A stretch of DNA of 64,000 nucleotides from Albugo candida (GCA_905220665.1 CAJNAR010000157.1:124001-188000), one strand, 5' to 3'. Positions 45,601 through 57,465 are shown, numbered from the stretch's first letter. Notes: a model not told the origin generated them from the letters alone. A program made the numbers and translations.

Positions 45601-48600
45601 CGCAAGTGCATCTTCATCTTACATCGCCAACAGCGCTCTGATCGAGACAGATGGACCAATTCTTCGGACTCTGACGACTCTAATGGACTATTGTTTCGGC
45701 GTTCAGTTCAGCTCGGAAGATGATTTTGATGCGGACATGCCGTTGAATTATGTGACACCTCCTTCCTTTCACTTGATCTTTCCAATTCTACGCACACTTT
45801 TACGGACAAGCAATTCACTTCGGCATTGGACTTTATCGATTTTTGCCGTCCATGCTCGAATGATACCTGAAGAAGAAGAGGAGGAGGTTGGTGATGCCAT
45901 AGCACAGCGTTTACTTCGCGGAGATATGATTGAACTCGCAATCGATCTATTGTTTTACATCGCTGTGAAGGAAGCAGATATTACAAACCCTGATTTGAAT
46001 CCGGCGAAAATCTTACGCAGAATTTGTGCCAATGTTCCACTTTCTGCAGAAGAATGGAAGCCAATATTGGGCGATCGGGGACTCTTATCCGAACATTCCT
46101 TGATTCGAGAAGCNTGTATGCATGCAATTATGCATATGCTACAAGAGGAGGAGTCCGTTATCGCAATCCAAAGCGATCCGATACTTACATCCCGCTTGTT
46201 TATGGCCAAATTCGATCCTGTTGCTGTTTGTCAAAGTATCGCGAGCCAAGTTTGGGNTGAAGCTCAGCTCAAAGTATCGGAACAGTCTGGTGATCATATT
46301 CTCCAACTGCTAAGCCATTCGCAAGAGTGCGTGAGAGAGAGTGCAGCTTCAGCGATTGCAGAAGAAATAAAATTGCATCCAAATTCTATGAATCGCATAT
46401 TCGACAGTCTGAAGGCACTATATCTCAAATATTTACCNTCCCGACAAAACGAGTCGGACGGTCGCGGCATACGAGATGAACGAGCACAGTTGGAGTCAAA
46501 GCTTATCGAGGATCCAGCGTTATTCTTACCACGATGTGGTGTTGCCTCATGTATCGAAAAATGCTTTCAGCTTTCATCAATCCCTCGAGCAAGTATCCAC
46601 GATATGATCACATTCATTATAGAAACAGGACTGAAGGATCCAAATGACACTGTTCGAGCGCAGATACGGAAAGCAGGTATACAAATCGTTGATACTTGTG
46701 GCGGTGGAGTCAACACAATACCTCTGATGACAACTTTTGATGAGATATTGGAGCGAAAGCCAACAAAACAGGGAAAAGATCTTATAGCCTCGGACCATCA
46801 ACGTGAAGGTGTGGTCGTGTTTCTTGGAGCGATAGCTAAACATTTGGAGAAGACAGATCCGAGGGTCAGCTCTATTGTGGATTCTCTTCTAGATGCGTTG
46901 AGTATTCCTTCCGAATCAGTTCAACGCTCTGTTGCAAACTGTCTGTCACCATTGATTCCAGCCGTGAAGGATCGAAGCACTGCTTTATTGGACAGTCTTT
47001 TTCTACGTGCAACGGAAGGACGGACTTTCGGTGAGCGCAAGGGTGCAGCATTTGGAATATCAGCTACTATCAAAGGCTTGGGTATCTCCAGTTTGAAGCA
47101 GCACGAAATCATTCCACGATTAGAAGAAGCCATGAAAAAGGGTGGCGCTAATGCACGGCAGGGGGCGATGTTCGTTTTTGAGTGCTTGGGTGAGCGTCTT
47201 GGTATGCTCTTTGAGCCGTACATTGTCGTAATAGTACCGATCATGCTCAAGTGTTTTGCGGATGCAAGTCTTCAAGTTCGTGAGGCTGCGAGCCACACTT
47301 CAAAAGTCATCATGGCAAAACTTTCAGCACATGGAGTGAGGCTTGTCCTTCCAACCTTGCTAGCTTCTCTGGATGATAGCGCTTGGCGAACAAAGCAAGC
47401 AAGCATTTTCATACTGGGCTCAATGGCTCATTGTGCTCCTCGGCAATTGGGATCCTGTCTTCCTCAAGTTGTTCCGAAATTGATGCAAGCACTCACAGAC
47501 TCCCATCCAAAAGTTCGTGAAGCTGGAAAATTGGCCTTGAAGGACATTGGCTCTGTGGTTCAAAATCCAGAGATCACTTCCGTTCTCAAAGTACTCATGA
47601 ATGCATTGGAAGATCCCAACAAATATGCAACAGCAGCTCTTCAGCAATTACAGTCGATGACTTTCAAACACTCTATCGATGCACCGTCTTTGGCTTTGGT
47701 GATGCCAATCATAACAAGAGGATTGAAAGATCGGACTGGAGACGCAAAGAAGAAATCGGCGTTAATTGTGGGAAGTATGTGCCGAATGATAAATGACGCA
47801 AAGGATCTATTACCTTATATGGAGATGGTCTTACCGAACCTAAAGACTCTTTTGGTGGATCCAATTCCTGAGATTCGAACTGTTTCAGCCAAAGCAATGG
47901 GGAAACTGGTGACTGGACTTGGTGAGAGCCATTTTATTGGAATCCTCAGCTGGCTGATGGAGTCTTTGCAAGGAGAATTCGGTAGCGTCGAGCGTTCAGG
48001 CGCCGCACAGGGATTATGTGAAGTTCTTGTGGCTCTCGGAGGAGATCGCGTGGAGAAAACATTGTTCGATGAAATCTTCCCAATCGCTCGCCATCCAAAA
48101 GCATCAGTCCGGGAAGGCGTTCTTTGGATCATTGCATTCTTACCTCCAATTCTAGGCAAATCATTTGCGGTGTTTCTCCACGACGCTCTTCCTATCATTG
48201 TCACCGGTCTTTCAGATGATGTGGACGCGGTTCGAGATGTGGCAGCCCACGCGGGTCACGTTGTGGTCAGCACACACGCCATCTCACACGCAAAAGAGAT
48301 CCTCCCAGCGTTAGTAAAGGGATTATTTGATGATAATTGGCGTATACGACAAAGTTCTGTTGCTCTACTGGGTGACCTCATACATCGAATCGGAGGTGTT
48401 CGTGCCGGAATCGTGGCTACGTCAAACTCTGGTGATGACGACAATGAGATTACGGGTGGAGCTGCTGGAGACAAAGCTATCATCAAGCTTCTTGGTGTGT
48501 CTCAACGCAACTCCATATTGGCATCACTCTACATGATTCGATCAGACGCTACAGTATCTGTTCGGCAAAACGCCTTACAAGTTTGGAAAAGTGTGGTCAC

Positions 48601-50881
48601 AAACACCCCCAAAGTTCTTCGGCAGATTTTGGAAACTCTAATGAATGTGATCGTCAAAGCGCTGTCAGGAGACAATGTCGAAAAACAGACAATGGCGGGT
48701 CGTACTCTGGGTGAAATTGTTCGGAAACTGGGGGAAAATGTACTGCCGGAAATCGTTCCATTTTTAAGATCAGGTCTGTCTGGAAATCAGTCGAGTGGAA
48801 TGCGCCACGGTGCGTGCATTGGACTGGCCGAAATTATTGATTGTTCGTCAAAGAAACAGCTGGAAGATTTCGTCAGTACACTCGTTGGAGCAATTGTCGA
48901 TGGTGTCTCCGATAACCTTCCGCATGTACGAGCTTCTGCTGCACAAGCGTTTGTCGGACTTCACAACAATATCGGATATCGTGCTATCGATGAAACGATT
49001 CCGTGTCTTCTTCGAATGATTAGAGAAGACGCAACAAATGGGAAGGACAATGCTCTTTTGGGGCTACAAGATATACTTCGTGTGAGATCCAAAGAAGTGA
49101 TTCCGTATCTGATTCCACGCTTACTGGTGACACCTCTCAGTCCAAGTGCGCTTCAAGGTCTCGCGTACACGGCAAAAGCAACTGGATCTGTAATCCATTT
49201 TCAGCTCGAACGTATTTTTACAGTTCTTTTCGACCAATTCGTTCTGCAACGCAATGAAATTTTCAAGCTCGACGATGACATCAAGCAAACGCTTTGTGTG
49301 ATTGCTCTCAGCGTTGATGTATCTGGAGTACACTGGCTTATCGTCGAACTCTGCAAGCACTGTGAAGATTTCGATCCACAAAAACGTATGCTGGCATTCG
49401 ACCTCATCCGAGAGTTTTGCACCGCCACACAAATCAATTACGAGGACCAAATCCCGCTCTTACTCAAACAGATTACAGTCCATTTGAACGACCCTGTACG
49501 CGATGTTGTTGTGGCGTCATCAGGTGCTCTATCGGGTTTGAATGTCACAGTGCGTCCAGAGGTCCTTATGAAGCGATTGGATTTCATCCGTCACAACATC
49601 AATACGGTGGCTAGTGATGCTCGTCACCGCAAAGGAGGTGTTGGTCCCGATGGAGAATTCCTTCTGCCAGGACTCTGTATTCCAAAAGGACTCGATCCAT
49701 TTTTACCAAGTTATCAATTCGCTTTGATGAATGGAACACCGGAACAGCGACAGAGTGCAGCGACCGGACTTGGTGAACTTGTACAAATCTCCAATAGCGA
49801 GTGTTTACGTCCTTACTTGATCAAGATCACAGGCCCATTGATTCGAATAGCTGGAGACCGATTCCCGGGGCATGTGAAAGCTGCTATCTTGCAGACATTG
49901 GGCATTATGATTCGGAGAGGTGGAGTCGCTTTGAAGCCTTTTCTACCACAATTGCAAACGACGTTCATCAAAGCACTGAATGACTCTGCGCCTGAAGTTC
50001 GAGCGCATGGCACGTCCGCTTTATTGGAACTCGTGACCATAAGCCCACGACTCGACCCACTGATAGTCGATCTATCGGAAAGAGTGAAAACAACAGATGG
50101 AATGCTTCGTGAAGCCAATATGAGTGCGTTGATGTCGATTGTCGATCAAGTGCACAATAAGCTAAATCCATCAACCAAAACCTCAATGCAGCAATGTCTT
50201 TTGGAATTACTGGAAAAAGACGATGATACATTTCGGATGCACGTGTGTAAATGTTTGGCTTTATCTGTGGGCACCGACGTAGAGGATTTCTTGACCAATA
50301 GCGGCAAATGTATGTCACCTGAACAAGACTTTTCGTTTCTTACAAACGAACGCAAGCAAAGTATTGCTCTGTTTTGGAGCTATTTACTGGAAAAGAGCCC
50401 GGTGTTGACTGAATCGAAGGCTTTGGCACTTGCAACGTTTCTTGCTTCTCTTGGTCAAGAAGAGCACGAAGCTGTTCGTTCCAGCGCAATAAGAGCTGCT
50501 GGGTCTCTCATCAAAATGCAATCGTCTTTTCTCACCCAGCTTATCGCGCTGTTGCTGCGTGGCATCACAGACACCAACAAAGAAGACAACAAGATAGCCT
50601 TGCATGCAATCAAACGAGTTGCAAAGAAATCTCCATCTATCACACGTGCTCATCTCTCCGAGTTGGTTCAACCTATCTTCAAGAAGATCACGGGATGTAA
50701 TATCGCAGTCAAAATAACAGCAGAGAGAGCATTATTGTATCTTTTGGAAATCCAATCTCGACCAGAAACACTATCACAATACGTTCAAGAATGCGAGGAT
50801 CCAGCCGCTGCTAAACTCAATTCCGAATATGCACGTAGAGTGCTGGCGAAGCTCAAGCTCGAAAGCGAAGAAAGCGACTAA
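42624..50881 (+). CDS. GCN1: eIF-2-alpha kinase activator GCN1
   Basis: GCN1 is a giant HEAT-repeat protein that binds stalled or colliding ribosomes and activates the GCN2 kinase. Exons 42624-42710, 42770-43261 and then 43321 onward give roughly 2,700 residues. HEAT repeats run through the whole length, with an eEF3-like central region (REGVVVFLGAIAKHLEK, FGERKGAAFGISATIKGLG, VREAASHTSKVIMAKLS, DDSAWRTKQASIFILGSMA) and a conserved C-half (GAAQGLCEVLVALGGDRV, RHGACIGLAEIIDCSSKKQ). The frame breaks once near 45385-45395: one base too many lies around GGAAATT. No AG acceptor exists in that interval, so an intron does not explain it. N bases occur at 46114, 46258 and 46438. Identity is certain; the frame break needs checking. 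Confidence 0.93.
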
Positions 50882-50919
50882 AATGCTGCATTTGGCATCA
50901 ATCCGTAAGAATACATTTG

Positions 50920-51835
50920 CTACTTGTTCTTTCGCATGGATTCTGTCGTGTACAACATTACGGAACCAGCACCGAGAGTGATCAAGACATTTCTTGAAGC
51001 TATCCATTTGCCACCTACAACGAAGGCGGTAAGCAACCGAGCATCAGTCTATTGTTTACGCATACGTAGCACGAGCGATGGCACTCCAGTGACAACAGCT
51101 GCAGAGAGCAATGCCGTACTCGGATGCGCACAAGCAAAGTCGCATATCTCCAAGGTTTCTATACGAAAGTACCGTTAGCGCAATGCTACGTAATTGGTAC
51201 GTCCGTACGTCTCTTTCCCTTTCTCCATACTTTCCGCAATGGAGCTGTCTGTTGGCAAAGAAATTGTTTGGTCTCATTTAATTGCACCTGAAATTCTAAC
51301 AATGAGTCATGCAAACAGCGCGCCAAGCGATATAAGAAACCTGAGCTCGATACGCTCGCAGATTGACGTGCTCTCGAGCAATTGCAAATTGTTTTCGCAA
51401 TATGGTTCCTTTCTCTGACTCGGCGTCTTCAAACATCTGTTTGATCGGACGAATAAACGATCGACCGCTTTTATAGGCTTTTGATCCCGCGGAATGAATG
51501 CTTTCTCGCGTGAATTGTACGACATTTTTGACTTCTCTCGTTGTGTGCGCATACATTTCGTGACTTACTTAAACACTATCGTTCACAGCGCTTCGTATTG
51601 ATGCTACATGCGATGCCACATTCGTTCCTGCCACAGAATTCTTCTCGGGAATGGACGGAGAAGAGGGAGTTGTTTGCTCGGAATTCGACGGCACTTTACA
51701 TTGCAGAATAAGCCACGCTGATTGGATAGATAGCGTTTTTTTTTTGGAACGGAACGCGGTTATACTGTCCAAATGGAACCAAACGGAAGTAAGTCTTTGA
51801 CGTATGTGCGTCAAATCATCGCTTACAATTATCAT
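50920..51835 (-). CDS. Unidentified small protein, probable intron-split gene
   Basis: Open segments on the minus strand join through good splice sites. They are 51835 to about 51577 (MIIVSDDLTHIRQR, Pro/Ser-rich), then KNVVQFTRESIHSAGSKAYK, KQFAIAREHVNLRAYRAQ joined at a GT..AG intron to VQLNETKQFLCQQTAPL, then VVTGVPSLVLRMR joined to GGKWIASRNVLITLGAGS and a TAG at 50920. The end has a hydrophobic segment (NVLITLGAGSVMLY), suggesting a membrane-associated protein, perhaps mitochondrial (inference). Its stop lies 38 bp from the GCN1 stop on the opposite strand. Exon 1-2 and 3-4 borders are uncertain, and no family is recognised. Confidence 0.45.
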
Positions 51836-52463
51836 AAAACAAGCAAAACGGCCCGAATTACCGCTAAAAAAGAACTAGATTTTTTTTTGTGAATGTAGGA
51901 TACCGAAGAGATCGTACAAAGTGTCAGAAAAAATTTGTCAATTCTTCTCAGATTTATTGATCTGATTTAAGCAATGAAGCATCAGAAGGGAGACAATGGG
52001 CGCTGCGGACAATGTCTTGTACAATGTTCATGAAGCGCTATGGAGCACATCTAAAAACGGATTATAGGGAACGCATTTTGACAATGGTCACGCAACTCAC
52101 AGACGCCGCTCATTGCGAGGTATACATAATCCATTTTATAAGCACTCCTCCCTTTTGTTTATCTGAGCTGTGCAAAGCGTTCCAAATATCCATTTGCTAC
52201 CTCACGACAAAAAAGTTTCACCTGTCTGTAATTGGAGATTCCAATCTATCTCAAGTGCTACCACGAGCACTCCCACACTTCTTCCGCACGGATAGCCGTT
52301 GGGGAACTTCAATGTCTCATTCGTAGAGATACTTCAGATCCTTAAAAGTCTATATTCGATGATACTCAAGTCTGAGAACCTACTAAGCGTGCTGGTATTT
52401 AGTCAGAAATGGTTTCCTGTTGCTGTTCAATGTTCACAAAGTCATCAATTTGAGCTTAAAACT
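51836..52463 (+). pseudogene. Possible remains of a host gene, left of the transposon island
   Basis: From about 51997 short open segments join through plausible introns: DNVLYNVHEALWSTSKNG, then RERILTMVTQLTDAAHCE joined (intron 52120-52168) to LCKAFQISICYLTTKKFHL and SNLSQVLPRALPHFFRTD. A further segment reads VEILQILKSLYSMILKSENL. Stops interrupt the whole. I cannot name the family. The segments run toward the transposon island, so they may be the 5' part of the gene whose fragments lie at 54906-55056 and right of 62364, but that link is only by position. 51836-51996 is the 5' flank of the minus-strand neighbour. Confidence 0.3.
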
Positions 52464-52626
52464 AATTTGAGAATATGGGGATTTTATACCACTTTTTCAA
52501 AAAATATGGTATTTATACCAAAAGTTTAAACAATATGGATTATATACCAAAACATAAAAAATATGGATTATATACCAAAGGTTGAAAAAATATGGTTTAT
52601 ATACCAAAATGAATATTACACGGGCG
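52464..52626 (+). repeat. Left terminal inverted repeat of MULE-1, four tandem ~29-bp units
   Basis: Units share the core ATATGG(A/T)TTATATACCAAA with short A-rich spacers; four copies are visible. Confidence 0.8.
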
Positions 52627-52757
52627 AGGTTGAAAAATAAAATAAAAATACATCAAAAAGTCTGTAGTTTATTTAAAATTATGAAAAATATAGCAAAAAG
52701 TCTGAAGTTTACACATTCTTAAGTGCTATATCGTTAGAACATTCACATCTGGCGACT

Positions 52758-54562
52758 ATGACGACTGCCAGCAACGACGTATACGTTGGTGAGACACAAG
52801 AGTCAAGTGACGGCTGTTCACCAGGGGGCTGGGCATACGGGCGTGCATACTTCTACTCACGCGACTACGCCAGTCGCGACGATATAACAAGTGCGATCAT
52901 TGAATACAACGAAAAAGTTGGACGAGCGTTTCGTGTCATATCGAGCGACCACAGACGCTACAAGGTATTGTGTGTCGATCCAAATTGCAGCTTCGCAGTC
53001 GCTTTTGCATATGGTAGGGGATTTGAGCCGCCTCATACGCTCGTGCCGCACACATGCGACGCAACGATGGTTGACTTGGCTTCATACGGAGCGAGTCGTG
53101 TAAACAAGTCTTCATACGTCGCTTTGATTGACTCGGCCCTTCAGTTCGTCGTTGATTAGGGTCGTGACGCCAGTCCAGCGGAGATGCACAAGAAGCTGAT
53201 GGCTGATGGGCGTCGATTGACGTACCAGACTTGTGTCGACGCCTGCATTCGCCTCAAATCGCAACTCTTCGATGAAGACCGCACGCAATACCAATTTATC
53301 TTGTCATACGTACACGAAATGAACAAGCGTGGACACAAGGCAGCTATCACGTTGCGTGAGGACAAAATTTTTCNGGTTGTCATCGTATACAAGCCCGGCA
53401 TTCATGTGCTTCGTGAATTTGCAAATCGCGGTATCAATCTGGATGGCACATTTATGAAGCACAAATATGGTGGAGTCCTTCTTGTCGCTTGCTGTAAAAA
53501 CAGCAACAATGAGATTAAATTGTCGCGGTCGCTTGGGTGTCAGGTGAGACAAAAGACAATTGGTCATGTTCCTGAACTTTCTTCTACGCTCTATAAAAGT
53601 GCCAGCATTCGTCATCTCCGACCGTGACAAGGGTCTCATTCCGGCGATGCAAGTTAAAGCAGGTAACATCCCTCACCTTTTTTTGTGTTCGTCATATGCT
53701 CGAGAATTTCAACGTCAAGTTCCGCAATGCGACATTGAAGGACCAAGCATGGAATCTGGCCAAGTCCTTGACGGTTGCGTCGTTCGAACGGCGAGCCAGT
53801 GAATTGAAGAAACACAATGCAAAGGCGCTGCAATGGCTACTCGACGCAGACAAGCTCAAATGGGCTACCGCGTATAGTATACGTCCGCGCTTTGGGACCA
53901 TGACTAGCAACAACGTGGAGTCTGTTAATAACGTCCTGCTTGAAGCTAGACAGAAGCCACTTCTGGACTGTCTTATGGCGGTGGGAAAGTACATAGGGAT
54001 CAAGTGGGTTGAATCAGTCGCCAAGTCGGCTTCATGGGGGGAGCTCACAGCTTACGCAACCAAGGAATTCGAGCGCAAGCGCTATGTTTCTGTCTATGAC
54101 AGGATCGAAATCGTCCCGAGTTGCCTGTCATCCTTCGTGGTCAAGGTGAGGAAGGATGGAGAGCTTCTTGTGGAGTATTCTGTGGATCTAGATAATCCTG
54201 AAAATCCGTGTTCGTGTGGCTACTTTGGCGACATGAAAGAGGCATGCTCTCATCTCTATGCGGCCCTTCGATCCGTCAACAAGATCTCGCTACTCAGGAC
54301 TTTCTGCGATGCGTCGTGGACCAAGGAGGTGTACCAGCGTGCTTACGACCCCATGGTAAAGATGAGTCCATGCGTAACGATGGATGAACTGACGCGTTTA
54401 GAAAAGCACCAACCTCTCACGGTGTCAAAGAAGCGTGGTCGGCCGAAGAAGTCGAAGCGGATCGAGTCTCAGGCTGCTACAGAAGCTTTCAAGAAGAAGC
54501 GCAGCAACAAGGGCACTACATGCGGTAACTACGGCCACAACAAGCGCACCTGCAAGGACTAA
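52758..54562 (+). pseudogene. MULE transposase, broken
   Basis: The protein reads as a Mutator-like transposase with three DDE motifs: INLDGTFMKHKYGG (first Asp), FVISDRDKGLIPAM (second Asp) and TMTSNNVESVNNVLL (Glu). A SWIM zinc finger follows (CSCGYFGDMKEACSHLYAAL), then a basic segment KKRGRPKKSK and a shortened zinc knuckle (CGNYGHNKRTC, lacking the usual second Cys spacing). It is inactive as written: a TAG interrupts it at 53158-53160, and the frame shifts at about 53515, 53567 and at the T7 run near 53680. One N lies at 53374. The start MTTASNDVYVGE lies 130 bp inside the left TIR. Confidence 0.85.
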
Positions 54563-54649
54563 TCTTTTCCTTGTGATAAAACAATATATCTTTCATAGTT
54601 TCACATAATGTTTAGACCTTTTCGTGTATTTTTCATAATTGTACGATTT

Positions 54650-54873
54650 CGCCCGTGTAATATTCATTTTGGTATACAAACCGTATTTTTCCAACTTCTG
54701 GTATATAATCCATATTTTTTTAACTTCTGGTATAAAATCCATATTTTTTTCACGTTTGGTATAAAAACCATATTTTTCCAACTTTTGGTATATAAACCAT
54801 ATTTTTTTTAACATTTGGTACATAAACAATTTTTTTGAAAAAAGTGGTATAAAATCCATAGGTTCCCAAATAA
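54650..54873 (-). repeat. Right terminal inverted repeat of MULE-1, about six tandem units
   Basis: It is the reverse complement of the left TIR, with about six copies of the ~29-bp unit instead of four. Confidence 0.8.
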
Positions 54874-54905
54874 TTTACACATTCATAAATGCATCACTAA
54901 GTCAT

Positions 54906-55056
54906 GTAGAAGAAATGGACGTCGAAATAAGTGTTTTCATCGAATACACCACGTTGCAACTATTTTGGGCAATACTCCACTCCCACTGTGAAGAGTCCGA
55001 GAAGAAATGGACTTGTGGCGATTGGCATTAAAGCATTTCCATAGTATATTAAAAAA
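54906..55056 (+). pseudogene. Host gene fragment left of MULE-A
   Basis: Two overlapping open frames read EEMDVEISVFIEYTTLQLFW..AILHSHCEESEKKW and, after a one-base shift, LWRLALKHFHSILKK up to the MULE-A target site. The second frame continues directly into the coding fragment right of 62364 when the transposons are removed. Family unknown. Confidence 0.4.
55048..55056. repeat. 9-bp target site duplication, left copy (MULE-A)
   Basis: ATTAAAAAA directly precedes the left TIR and recurs exactly after the right TIR at 57330. Nine bp is the usual MULE target duplication size. Confidence 0.85.
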
Positions 55057-55129
55057 GGGTGTGATTATTGCCACAGACGTTTTGACTAATGCCACAGACA
55101 AAACATCTCTGATTGGCTAATTTGTGTAG
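55057..55129 (+). repeat. Left TIR of MULE-A
   Basis: 73 bp, starting GGGTGTGATTATTGCC, inverted at 57257-57329. Confidence 0.9.
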
Positions 55130-55282
55130 ACTAATATAAATTGATCGATATATTACTGCGTCTACGTAAGATAGATACATAGTAGCATACACGTTTCCAC
55201 GTTTTCGCATTTCCTCGCTTCCCTCCCTACCACGCAGCAAGATACAACGAGTTGCGCAATAATAACGGCATTCAAGCAAACA

Positions 55283-57081
55283 ATGGATTACACGAAAGAA
55301 TATGATGTCATTGTTCAGAATGAATTGCTGCAGCCACCAACCGGACTTGTTGGAGTTGACAATAGTTCTCGCAAAGCGATGAAAAAGGAATTGAATGAAT
55401 TCGCTGCCACCCAAGGCTATGGGATAGTGACAAAATCATCCTACAAGTAGCGTGACGGGCACTATACGGTCCATTACAAATATGACCGGGGAGGGCTTAC
55501 CGCAATCGGCTTGTTCTAACGGAAGAGACTAGAACACGGAAGACTTCGACAGTACTCGCCAATTGTCCATTCCGCTTGGAAGTCATACAGGATGAACTGC
55601 ACTAGACTTTCCACGTGGTTGAAGAGGATCATAATCATATGCCATGCACCTCCACAAGCGCCCATCCTGTCCATCTTAGACTCGAAACATAAATGGAAAA
55701 GACAATAGTTGGATTATATGATGCTAGGGTCCCAACTAGAAACATTCAAACATTTTTACGGAATGATCATGGAATTCTTTTGCCTTAAACAAAACCGGAT
55801 AACGTCCGCCAAGCCGCAATTTTTAGAGCTTTGGATGACCGTACACCGACGGATGCACTTGTACAGAAATTTCGCAGATTGCAATATGATGTTGGAACAA
55901 TAGTGAGCAATGATGACGACAAAATTTCCCGCCTCTACTTGCCCATCCAAGATCCACCGAGATGGCTCGGAGCCACAATGACAAATTTCTGGTGGATGCC
56001 ACATATAAGACAACTTCATGACGAAAGAGAGTCAATCCTCATACTCTTCAGCAATAAAATTCTTTCGATCGATCTGTAGGGACGGATTTCTCCCGAAAGT
56101 TTTTGTCTTTGATCACAAGCTGGCGTTAATTTCAGTAATTCAAGAACACTTCCCTGCTTCCAAAATTCTGTAATGTGTATGGCATATTGAATAAAACATA
56201 GTGAAAAATGCAAAGCATCTATATCAAAAGAAGAATAATGGATAGCCTTCATGAAAGATTGGAGAGAAATCATTTACGCACAAACAGAAGGCTCCTTCGA
56301 TGAACTGTGGCAACGATTCAAATTGCGTGCAGACAGTGCAATCATCAAGTATATTGTCGAAACATGGATTCCCTACAAAGAAATGTTTGTTACTGCTTGG
56401 CTGACCGTATTACGCATTTTGGTCATACTGTAACCTCGCGCGGCGGAAGCGCTCACCACATGATCAAGCAATACATGCCAACTAGCATGAACAACCTTCT
56501 TTCGTGCTGCGAAAAATTACACCTATCTATTGAAAATAATCTTGCAGAGCACGATGTGTCCCGACAGCGTCAACAAATGAGAATATGCAAATAAAAGTTG
56601 CCCGCCAGCCACAAAGAAACGACGAAGACGTATGCTCTGGAAGATTTTTCACAGTATGGGGTTTTCCCTGTAAGCACAGCTGCGTCAATACCTGTGTCAA
56701 AAACAAACCTTGCAAATGAGCGAAATCCATTTGCATCGGCACTTGGCTAAGCCCCACCAACTAAGTCCTCCTCCGTTTCGGCCAGCCAAAAGTCTCCCGA
56801 TGTTACTTGATCAAGTGGCCACCTGCTTTGGGGCCTTGCCAGACCATCAGCAGGCTACGACAGTCAACGAAGCTCAGACGCTTTCGCAACAAATTCCAAA
56901 GACTTTGCAAGAGCTAGTAATTGCGCGCCCCAAAAGAAAGGCCGCGCCAACAAAATGGATCGATTTATCTGGGTTTGAACATGTGGAACCCAACGAAAAA
57001 CCCAAAAAACGTTTATGCAGAGCTTGTGGGGAAGGAGGGCACCGCTCGGACTCTAAGAAGTGCAAGAAAAACATCAAGTAA
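55283..57081 (+). pseudogene. MULE transposase of FAR1 type, heavily broken
   Basis: Pieces in several frames follow the order of a FAR1/MULE transposase. The N-terminal FAR1-like zinc domain reads MKKELNEFAATQGYG, HYTVHYKYDRGG, CPFRLEVIQDEL and FHVVEEDHNHMPC. The MULE core appears as AFMKDWREIIYAQTEGSFDE, LWQRFKLRADSAIIKYI and WIPYKEMFVTAWL, then TSRGGSAHHMIKQYMPTS, where the family usually has an acidic residue (TSRVEGAH-like) in place of GG. The end is basic and finishes in a zinc knuckle CRACGEGGHRSDSKKC. In-frame stops include TAG 55448 and TAA 55517; the gene cannot make a full protein. Confidence 0.8.
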
Positions 57082-57147
57082 GAAATTCTATTATGAATCT
57101 TAGGTAGACGCAGTGATATAGGCATCCTGTCGATTAATCGTTCTGTT

Positions 57148-57219
57148 TTACACAAATTAGCCAATCAGACATGTTTTGTCTGTGGCTATAGTGAAAACGT
57201 GTGTGGGAATAGTGAAAAC
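57148..57219 (-). repeat. Diverged second copy of the MULE-A right TIR
   Basis: ACACAAATTAGCCAATCAGA and the following GTTTTGTCTGTGGC recur about 110 bp inside the right TIR, giving a tandem, partly decayed duplicate end. Confidence 0.75.
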
Positions 57220-57256
57220 GATCGATGAATCACACAATTTAGCCAATCATACCCGC

Positions 57257-57329
57257 TTACACAAATTAGCCAATCAGAGATGTTTTGTCTGTGGCATTAG
57301 TCAAAACGTCTGTGGCAATAGTCACACCC
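57257..57329 (-). repeat. Right TIR of MULE-A
   Basis: Reverse complement of 55057-55129 with one visible mismatch, ending GTCACACCC. Confidence 0.9.
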
Positions 57330-57338
57330 ATTAAAAAA
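57330..57338. repeat. 9-bp target duplication shared by MULE-A (right) and MULE-B (left)
   Basis: ATTAAAAAA, identical to 55048-55056; a close copy ATTAGAAAA lies at 62364 after MULE-B. Confidence 0.8.
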
Positions 57339-57405
57339 GGCCGCCGCTATGGCCACAGACATTGATACTACGGCCACAGACAATTGATCTAACCAATCAC
57401 AGCTC
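57339..57405 (+). repeat. Left TIR of MULE-B
   Basis: Shares CCGCTATGGCCACAGAC with the inverted right end and carries an internal partial duplication of GGCCACAGAC. Confidence 0.65.
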
Positions 57406-57465
57406 ACCAAATTTAAGAAAAACGACTTTTATCTGATCCAAAAATTAAAGTTTGATCTTGTAAAT

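Larger units (their letters stand above)
52464..54873 (+). mobile_element. MULE-1: Mutator-like DNA transposon with tandem-repeat TIRs
   Basis: Inverted repeats (52464-52626 and 54650-54873) flank a decayed MULE transposase. The matching inner edge is the word GAATATTACACGGGCG on the left and its reverse complement on the right; the outer edge shares GATTTTATACCACTTTTT. I see no convincing 9-bp target duplication, so the outer ends are approximate. Confidence 0.8.
55057..57329 (+). mobile_element. MULE-A: complete Mutator-like element (2273 bp)
   Basis: A 73-bp TIR (55057-55129) beginning GGGTGTGATTATTGCC is mirrored at 57257-57329 with one mismatch seen by eye, and 9-bp duplications ATTAAAAAA flank both ends. 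Weaker similarity extends to about 150 bp. Inside is a heavily broken transposase. Well-preserved ends with a decayed gene suggest mobilisation in trans by another copy. Confidence 0.9.

Noticed and set aside
51719..51750. T-rich run near 51738 as a possible terminator
   Set aside because: It lies within the open frame of the minus-strand gene (encoding KKK) and has no associated hairpin; eukaryotic Pol II genes do not use such terminators.
54593..54859. Minus-strand open frame with repeated YQKLEKYGF-like units
   Set aside because: It is produced by the tandem ~29-bp units of the MULE-1 right TIR, not by a real repetitive protein.
52464..54873. A 9-bp target duplication for MULE-1
   Set aside because: No matching 9-mer was found at the two ends by eye; the end positions are approximate, so this stays open and is not claimed.
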